DNA from: Pseudomonadota bacterium
GTDB taxonomy: Bacteria; Pseudomonadota; Gammaproteobacteria; Burkholderiales; Burkholderiaceae_C
Length of the DNA stretch: 64,000 nt
NCBI GenBank assembly: GCA_018241225.1
Contig: JAFEEG010000008.1
Span: 51,463-115,462, forward strand
Reading direction: 5' to 3'
The translations under genes were made by a program, and so were the position numbers. Of the stretch, positions 59,033 through 64,000 are shown piece by piece. The notes below the pieces were generated by a model. That model made no database searches, was not told the DNA's origin, and saw only the letters and a list, made by a program, of their open reading frames with translations. The first letter of the stretch is position 1. Every line of letters starts with the position of its first letter.

Positions 59033-59485
59033 TCAGTCCAGCAGGCGCTGCAGCAGCCGCACGGCGGTGGCCAGTTGTTTCTGTTCGCCGGCGGAGTAGC
59101 GCTCTTCGATCGCGTGCTGCAGCCAGTCTTCGCGGGCGGCGCGCACCTGGCGAAACACCTTGCGCGCCAGCGGCGTGAGCGACAGCAGCGTGCGGCGGCC
59201 GTCGGCCGGATCGGGCTCGCCATTGACATAACCCGCCTCGATGAGCGAGGCCACCGTGGCCCCCATCGACTGGGGGCGCACCCCTTCGGCCGCGGCCAGC
59301 TCGGTGACGCTGGCTGCCTCCTGCCGTTCCAGGCGCAGCAGCACGGAGCGCTGCGACTCCGTCCAGTCGGCAGCCGACGCCTCCTGGCGCAGGCGGCGGC
59401 GCAGCTGGGCTGCCAGCATGCGCAGCTCCACGGCCAGCGCATGGGTGGTGTCGGCTTCGGGTCTAGAGAGTTGGGCGGTGGTCAT
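59033..59485 (-). CDS. MarR-family transcriptional regulator
   Basis: A 150-residue winged-helix repressor. Recognisable parts: dimerisation helices at both ends, the recognition helix region SVTELAAAEGVRPQSMGATVASL and the wing GEPDPADGRRTLLSLT. The ATG at 59,485 gives a normal N-terminus; a longer frame upstream crosses the promoter. It probably represses its own operon (isochorismatase, MFS exporter) through the inverted repeat directly upstream. Confidence 0.88.
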   Translation of the reverse strand: MTTAQLSRPEADTTHALAVELRMLAAQLRRRLRQEASAADWTESQRSVLLRLERQEAASVTELAAAEGVRPQSMGATVASLIEAGYVNGEPDPADGRRTLLSLTPLARKVFRQVRAAREDWLQHAIEERYSAGEQKQLATAVRLLQRLLD

Positions 59486-59494
59486 GATAGGCAG

Positions 59495-59513
59495 GCTAAC
59501 TACGAAGTTTAGC
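59495..59513. promoter_or_regulatory. Candidate MarR operator
   Basis: GCTAA (59,495-59,499) and TTAGC (59,509-59,513) form an inverted repeat around CTACGAAGT; within it ACT and AGT also pair approximately. It lies 10 bases before the marR start, in the 96-base divergent spacer to the methyltransferase gene. Size and location match MarR-type operators. Confidence 0.5.
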
Positions 59514-59581
59514 TTCCTAATTGAATCCACGCACGCACTCGGGTATTGAGGTCCAGGGTGCTTGGTACTAAAGTCCGCGCC

Positions 59582-60448
59582 ATGCGCCTGTGCCGACTCA
59601 CTTCCGTGCTTCGACGTGCGTTCTCCCCAGCCGGCGTCGCCCTGGCGCTTGCCGCCTGCATGGCCCCGGGACAACAGGCACCCGAGGCGGCCGTGCTGTC
59701 ACCGCAGCGCGCTGCCGAAATCGTCGCGAGCCCCGATCGCAGCGACGCCGACCGCGTGAATGACAAGCGGCGCAAGCCGCAGGACATGTTGATGTTCATT
59801 GGCGTTCGCCCCGGCATGACGGCGCTCGATCTGAGCGCCGCTGCCGGCTACACGACCGAGTTGATCGCGCGAGCCGTCGGCCCCACTGGCCGCGTGTACG
59901 GGCAAAGCGCACCGCGCCCGCCGATGAGCCGGCCGGCCCAGCCCGAAGGCGCCGCGCAGCCTCCGGCGGCCGATGCCCCTGCCCGCCCCACCGGCGGACC
60001 GCGGCCGTCGCCGGTGGCGCTGGCGGAGCGCGCCAAGAATCCAAACGCAGGAAACATCATCGCCGTCGTGCGCCCCTTCGAGGACCCGGCCCCGCCGGAG
60101 TGCGCGTCGAACTGCCTGGACCTCGTCACCTTGATGTTCAACTACCACGACTTCGGCCACATGGGAGTCGACCGTGCCGCAACGAACCGCGCGGTGTTCG
60201 CGGCGCTGAAGCCGGGCGGCATGTACGTGATCGCCGATCATTCGGGTCGGCCCGGCACGGGCATTTCCGAAGCAGGAACGCTTCACCGGATCGAGGAAGC
60301 GTTCTTGCGCGCAGAAGTCGAGCAGGCCGGGTTCAAGCTCGTTGCCCAGGGCAACTTCCTGCGCAACCCCTCGGACCCGCGTGACCGCAACACGCCAGAT
60401 CCGCCGCAACCCAAGGACGAGTTCGTACTCAAGTTCGTCAAGCCCTGA
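59582..60448 (+). CDS. Putative exported methyltransferase-fold lipoprotein (COG4798-like)
   Basis: A 288-residue protein. The N-terminus MRLCRLTSVLRRAF is basic, followed by a short hydrophobic stretch and lipobox LAAC (Cys26). Then comes ADRVNDKRRKPQDMLMFIGVRPGMTALDLSAAAGYTTELIARAVGP in outline, with motif I DLSAAAGYT, a proline/alanine-rich insert (about residues 115-150), and LVTLMFNYHDFGHM and LKPGGMYVIADHSG. This matches predicted methyltransferases often exported. How SAM would reach it in the periplasm is unknown. Divergent from marR. Confidence 0.7.
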   Translation: MRLCRLTSVLRRAFSPAGVALALAACMAPGQQAPEAAVLSPQRAAEIVASPDRSDADRVNDKRRKPQDMLMFIGVRPGMTALDLSAAAGYTTELIARAVGPTGRVYGQSAPRPPMSRPAQPEGAAQPPAADAPARPTGGPRPSPVALAERAKNPNAGNIIAVVRPFEDPAPPECASNCLDLVTLMFNYHDFGHMGVDRAATNRAVFAALKPGGMYVIADHSGRPGTGISEAGTLHRIEEAFLRAEVEQAGFKLVAQGNFLRNPSDPRDRNTPDPPQPKDEFVLKFVKP

Positions 60449-60463
60449 GGCGGGCAGGCGTGC

Positions 60464-61177
60464 CTACAGGGCCTTAACCAGCAGCACCACGCCGGAAGCC
60501 ACCGCAAAGAGCTGGACAAATGAGCGCATGAACCGCTCGTTGATGCGGTGATGCACGTAGTGGCTGAGCAGTGCGCCCACGCACAGCGCCGGCAGCAACT
60601 GGGCGGCGGCCACCAATTGCGGCTCGCGCACCTGCCCGGCAATGAAGAGGAACACCAGCGACATCACCTGCCCCACCAGGAAGCACACCGCCAGCGTGGA
60701 GCGCATCACCGCCACCGGCTGGTGCTGGTAGACCAGCGCCAGCGGCGGCCCGCCGATGCCGGTGGCGGTCTCGGTCACGCCGGTGATCAGGCCGGCCGTG
60801 GCCAGCGCGCCGCGCCCGGGCGTGAAGGCCGGCATGAGCCAGGTCGCGGCCACGGCCGCGATGGTCGACACGCCCACAAAGATCCCGAGGCTGCGCGGGC
60901 TCAGCCAGGCCAGCACCGCCAGGCCGCCGAATGTGCCCACCAGGCGCCCAGCCGTGATCCATGCGCTGCCGGGCCGGTCCACCGCCCGATGCTCGCGGTG
61001 CGCGACGTAGACCGACAGCGGAAGCATCAAGATCAGGACGCACACCGGCAGCAGCGCCGGATTGAACAGGCTGATGACCGGCGCCACGATGAGCGCGAAA
61101 CCCATGCCGGTGGAACCCTGGATGAAGCCACCGACCACCACGATGGCGGAAAAGAGGATCAGCTGCGTCGTGCTCAC
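60464..61177 (-). CDS. TauE/SafE-family permease
   Basis: A 237-residue membrane protein with about seven helices. The family glycine-rich repeat occurs in GGFIQGSTGMGFALIVAPVISL and GLITGVTETATGIGGPPLALV. The start is a GTG at 61,177 overlapping the amidohydrolase stop by 4 bases (GTGA). TauE/SafE members export sulfite or organic acids; here linkage suggests a product of the amidohydrolase, but substrate is not known. Confidence 0.8.
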   Translation of the reverse strand: MSTTQLILFSAIVVVGGFIQGSTGMGFALIVAPVISLFNPALLPVCVLILMLPLSVYVAHREHRAVDRPGSAWITAGRLVGTFGGLAVLAWLSPRSLGIFVGVSTIAAVAATWLMPAFTPGRGALATAGLITGVTETATGIGGPPLALVYQHQPVAVMRSTLAVCFLVGQVMSLVFLFIAGQVREPQLVAAAQLLPALCVGALLSHYVHHRINERFMRSFVQLFAVASGVVLLVKAL

Positions 61178-62622
61178 TGGCCGGCCCCCGCTGCGGTTGC
61201 CAGCGATTCGGCCGCTGCCAGTGCGCGCCGCTTGTGCTCGGCCGCCACCGGGTGCAGGCGCTGGATGGGCGCGCTTGCAATGGCGTCGTGCGCCGTCTGC
61301 GCCACCTGGCGCATCAGGGCGCGGGCATCCCAGTCGAGCGGCCAGCCCCGCCACAGGCGCAGGCGCCCGGCCACGAAGCTGGCGACGATCTGGTCGCGCT
61401 GAGCCAGGCGCACCAGGTCCCATACCAGGTCGACGCTGGTGCACAGCTCGGGCGTGTCCACGTCCACCAGCAGGAAGTCGGCTTCCTTGCCCACCGCGAT
61501 CTCGCCGATGCGGGGCGCCAGGCCGATGGCGCGCGCACCTTCGTGCGTGGCATGGTCCAGCCAGGTCCAGCCGGCGCCGGCGGAGGTGTCGCCCACCGCC
61601 ATCGAGAAGGCGAACTTCTGCGCCGTCTCGGCGGCATCGAGTAGGCGAAATGCATCGCTGCGGGTCGAGTCGGTGCCCAGGCCGAAGCGGATGCCCAGCT
61701 CGGCCATCAGGTGCGCGGGCGCCACGGCATTGCCCTTCCAGGCGCTGGCCACGGGGTTGTAGCTCACGGCCGTGTCGGTGCGCTGCAGCAGCATCAGCTC
61801 CGACGGCGTGACGAGCGTGCCGTGCGCAATCAGCACCTGCGGGCCCAGGGCGCCGACGCGGGCCAGCAGTTCAAGCGGACGCAGCCCGCGCTTGATCACC
61901 GAGCGCTCGATGGCGGCCAGGTGCTCGTTCACGTGAGTCTGGAAGATGGTGCCGGCCTCGGCGCACATCGTGGAAATGGCGGCCAGCATCTCGTCCGACG
62001 CAGCTTCGGGAATGGAGATGGCCAGCGACGGGTGCACCAGCGGGTCGCTGGCCCACTGCGCGAGAAAGCGCTCGGCGTGCTGGCGGATCGCGGTGCGCTG
62101 CTCTGCCGTGCTCTCGTTGCCACCGTCATTGCAGATCATGCCCAGCACGCAGCGCAGGCCGGCTTCGGTCGTGGCGCGTGCCACGGCACCGATCTCGCCC
62201 TTGGCACGGGTGCCGGCGTCGCAGGCGGTGGTAAAGCCGCCGCGCAGCGACTCCAACGCGGCCAGCTTGGCGCTCTGGTAGACGAACTCGTCGTTCAGGC
62301 TCGATTCGAGCGGCACCCACACGCGCTTGAAGATCTCCGACGGCTCGCCATACGCAAGCGACTTGCCGAAGGACTGCGTGAGGTGGTGGTGCGCGTCGAT
62401 CATGCCTGGCATCAGCAGGTGGCCGGGCAGCTCGATCGGGGTGTGCTGCGCGTAGCGCGCCTGCAGCACATGGCGCGGGCCGATGTCGGCAAAGCGGCCG
62501 TCCTGCACCAGCACGGCGTGGCCGGTGACGGGGCCATCCGCCAGCAGCAGGTGCTCGGGCACCAGCAGCAGCGTGCCGCGGCGCAGGCGTTCGGGTTGGA
62601 GTTGCATGGAATCAGTGGGCAT
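61174..62622 (-). CDS. Amidohydrolase/deaminase (ATZ/TRZ or guanine deaminase group)
   Basis: A 482-residue metal-dependent hydrolase. Metal ligands: MIDAHHHLTQ, THVNEHLAA, AHGTLVTP and GTDSTRSDAF. The pattern resembles the ATZ/TRZ, 8-oxoguanine and guanine deaminase group acting on amino-heterocycles. Two starts fit: 62,622 with an AAGG site (given) and 62,607. It overlaps the NCS2 permease end and the next gene, so the three are translated together; this supports a nucleobase-like substrate. Confidence 0.8.
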   Translation of the reverse strand: MPTDSMQLQPERLRRGTLLLVPEHLLLADGPVTGHAVLVQDGRFADIGPRHVLQARYAQHTPIELPGHLLMPGMIDAHHHLTQSFGKSLAYGEPSEIFKRVWVPLESSLNDEFVYQSAKLAALESLRGGFTTACDAGTRAKGEIGAVARATTEAGLRCVLGMICNDGGNESTAEQRTAIRQHAERFLAQWASDPLVHPSLAISIPEAASDEMLAAISTMCAEAGTIFQTHVNEHLAAIERSVIKRGLRPLELLARVGALGPQVLIAHGTLVTPSELMLLQRTDTAVSYNPVASAWKGNAVAPAHLMAELGIRFGLGTDSTRSDAFRLLDAAETAQKFAFSMAVGDTSAGAGWTWLDHATHEGARAIGLAPRIGEIAVGKEADFLLVDVDTPELCTSVDLVWDLVRLAQRDQIVASFVAGRLRLWRGWPLDWDARALMRQVAQTAHDAIASAPIQRLHPVAAEHKRRALAAAESLATAAGAGQ

Positions 62623-63967
62623 TGGGAGTGCCTTGCGGTGCGCTGGCAACCGGGTTGCCGCCGCGCGCACCGCCAAGGTGGTTGAAGAGGATGTTCAGGA
62701 AGATGGCCGTGAGCGCGCCCATGGCCAGGCCGTTGCCCAGCACCGGTTGCAGCGCCTTCGGAAAGCCGCTGTAGAAGCCCGGCACCAGGATGGGCAGCAG
62801 CCCCATGGCCAGTGCTCCGGCCAGCACGAACATGTTGGAGCGCTCGTGCAGGTCAGCCTTGCGCAGCATGTCGATGCCGATGGTGCCGATGATGGCGAAC
62901 ACCACCATGGCCGTGCCACCCACCACCGCTTCGGGAATGGCATTGGCCAGCCGGCCCAGCGGCGCGAACAGCGCCACCAGCACCAGGATCGAGCCGGCCG
63001 CCGCCGTGACGTAGCGCGAGCGAACCTGCGTGGCCCGCACGATGCCCACGTTCTCGCCGCTGGTGATGATCATCGAGGTGCCGAACAGGCCGCCCAGCAA
63101 GGACATGATCGCGTCGCCGCGGATGGTGCGCGGCACCACGTCGCGCGGTTCGACGCGCTTGCCCACGATCTCAGCCACAGCCACGGTCTGGCCGGTGGCC
63201 TCGACCATCGAGATCACGCTGAACACCAGCAGCGGCACGGCGGCAATCAGGTCGAACTTCGGCATGCCGAAGGGCAGCAGACTGGGCGCGCTCCACACCG
63301 GGCCGTTGGCCACGCCGCTCATGTCCATGTAGCCGAATGCCGCGGCAACCAGCGCACCGGCCAGCAAGCCCAGCAGCACGCTCAGCTGCCCCAGCATTCC
63401 CTTGAAGATGCGCGCGAACAGGATGGTGAAGCCGATGGTGGCCAGTGCCAGGCCGATATGCGCAGGGTCGGCAAAGCCAGGCGAACCCGGCTTGCCGGCA
63501 ATGATGCCGCCGTACACCTTCACCAGGTTGATCGACACCAGCATGAGCAGCGTGCCGATCACGATCTTGGGAAAGTACTTCAGGCAGCGGGCGAACACGG
63601 GCAGCACCACGAAATAGAACAGCGAAGTCAGGATCACCGCGCCCGAAGCCGTCTGCAGGTCGGTCTGCTGCGCGATGGTGAGGAACATCACCACCGGCGC
63701 GCCGCCCGGAACCATCACGAAAGGCAGGCGCGCGCCGAACTTCCATGGTCCGAAGGACTGCAGCAGCGAGCCCAGCCCGCACAGCAGGAAGGTGGCGCTG
63801 ATCAGGTTGATGGTCAGCCCGACTGGCAGGCCCAGCGCCTTGGCCACCAGGAATACCGAAGTGATGGGCACCGCCGCCATCACCAGCACATGTTGCAGGC
63901 CGAACAACAGCAGCTGCGGCGCGGGCAGCAAGGCATCGACCGGCTCTGTCTGGGGAACGCTCGCCAT
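62612..63967 (-). CDS. NCS2-family nucleobase:cation symporter
   Basis: A 451-residue permease of the uracil/xanthine/uric acid family with about 14 helices. Recognisable parts: LLFGLQHVLVMAAVPITSVF, the conserved QTDLQTASGAVI-type segment with GARLPFVMVPGGAPV, and the family signature in NVGIVRATQVRSRYV and EAVVGGTAMVVF. An AGGAG site precedes the start. Substrate likely a purine or pyrimidine base, consistent with the downstream amidohydrolase. Upstream genes lie outside the window. Confidence 0.9.
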   Translation of the reverse strand: MASVPQTEPVDALLPAPQLLLFGLQHVLVMAAVPITSVFLVAKALGLPVGLTINLISATFLLCGLGSLLQSFGPWKFGARLPFVMVPGGAPVVMFLTIAQQTDLQTASGAVILTSLFYFVVLPVFARCLKYFPKIVIGTLLMLVSINLVKVYGGIIAGKPGSPGFADPAHIGLALATIGFTILFARIFKGMLGQLSVLLGLLAGALVAAAFGYMDMSGVANGPVWSAPSLLPFGMPKFDLIAAVPLLVFSVISMVEATGQTVAVAEIVGKRVEPRDVVPRTIRGDAIMSLLGGLFGTSMIITSGENVGIVRATQVRSRYVTAAAGSILVLVALFAPLGRLANAIPEAVVGGTAMVVFAIIGTIGIDMLRKADLHERSNMFVLAGALAMGLLPILVPGFYSGFPKALQPVLGNGLAMGALTAIFLNILFNHLGGARGGNPVASAPQGTPNAH

Positions 63968-64000
63968 GATTTGTCTCCTAGGAGTCCGCGCGGCAGAAGC

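Overview
The window is GC-rich, densely packed chromosomal DNA from a betaproteobacterium, most likely order Burkholderiales and close to Comamonadaceae. This rests on the gene set and layout (pilMNOPQ-aroK-aroB run divergent from mrcA, mlaFEDAC, gltBD with a RAYT transposase beside it, ResB/CcsB cytochrome maturation next to cytochrome c4 and engB). No rRNA or tRNA was seen, so the genus is not resolved. Gene starts were reset from the longest reading frame where ribosome binding sites, overlaps or family N-termini argued for it.

Positions 1-11,200 (all minus strand): the retrograde phospholipid transport operon mlaFEDA-mlaC (mlaC cut by the window edge), glutamate synthase gltB-gltD with an intrinsic terminator ending just before mlaF, an IS200-like RAYT transposase with an AT-rich palindrome at its 3' side, and a predicted methyltransferase. 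Positions 10,315-20,932: one unbroken minus-strand run pilM-N-O-P-Q-aroK-aroB-dgt-MFS-DUF1415-methyltransferase, mostly with overlapping ends. It joins type IV pilus assembly to the shikimate pathway and dNTP control. mrcA (PBP1A) diverges from pilM.

Positions 23,600-36,900: cyaY, lptM-lysA, the MsrPQ periplasmic repair pair, the System II cytochrome c maturation genes (ResB and its WWD-domain partner), a diheme cytochrome c4, engB, an epoxide-hydrolase-like protein, two tandem lipid A acyltransferases, and metK. The metK leader carries a SAM-II-like aptamer plus a 7-bp pairing that can mask the metK ribosome binding site; this is the most interesting regulatory observation in the window.

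Positions 36,850-45,100: a two-component system divergent from a three-gene ABC importer of the nitrate/sulfonate/taurine/thiamine-precursor class, a phosphoribosyltransferase, a TonB-dependent receptor, and a 35-residue proline-rich reading frame. Positions 45,086-56,360: napEDABC followed directly by ccmABCDEFGHI, an apparent 14-gene unit for periplasmic nitrate reduction and System I cytochrome c maturation, preceded by a near-consensus promoter with an FNR-like box centred at about -61. The genome therefore carries both System I and System II, and System I is tied to nap.

Positions 56,400-64,000: a SYLF-domain lipoprotein, a marR-isochorismatase-MFS operon with a candidate operator, a divergently transcribed methyltransferase-fold protein with a lipoprotein signal, and a nucleobase-type unit (NCS2 permease, amidohydrolase, TauE/SafE permease). 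No CRISPR array, prophage, complete insertion sequence with flanking repeats, or obvious pseudogene was found.
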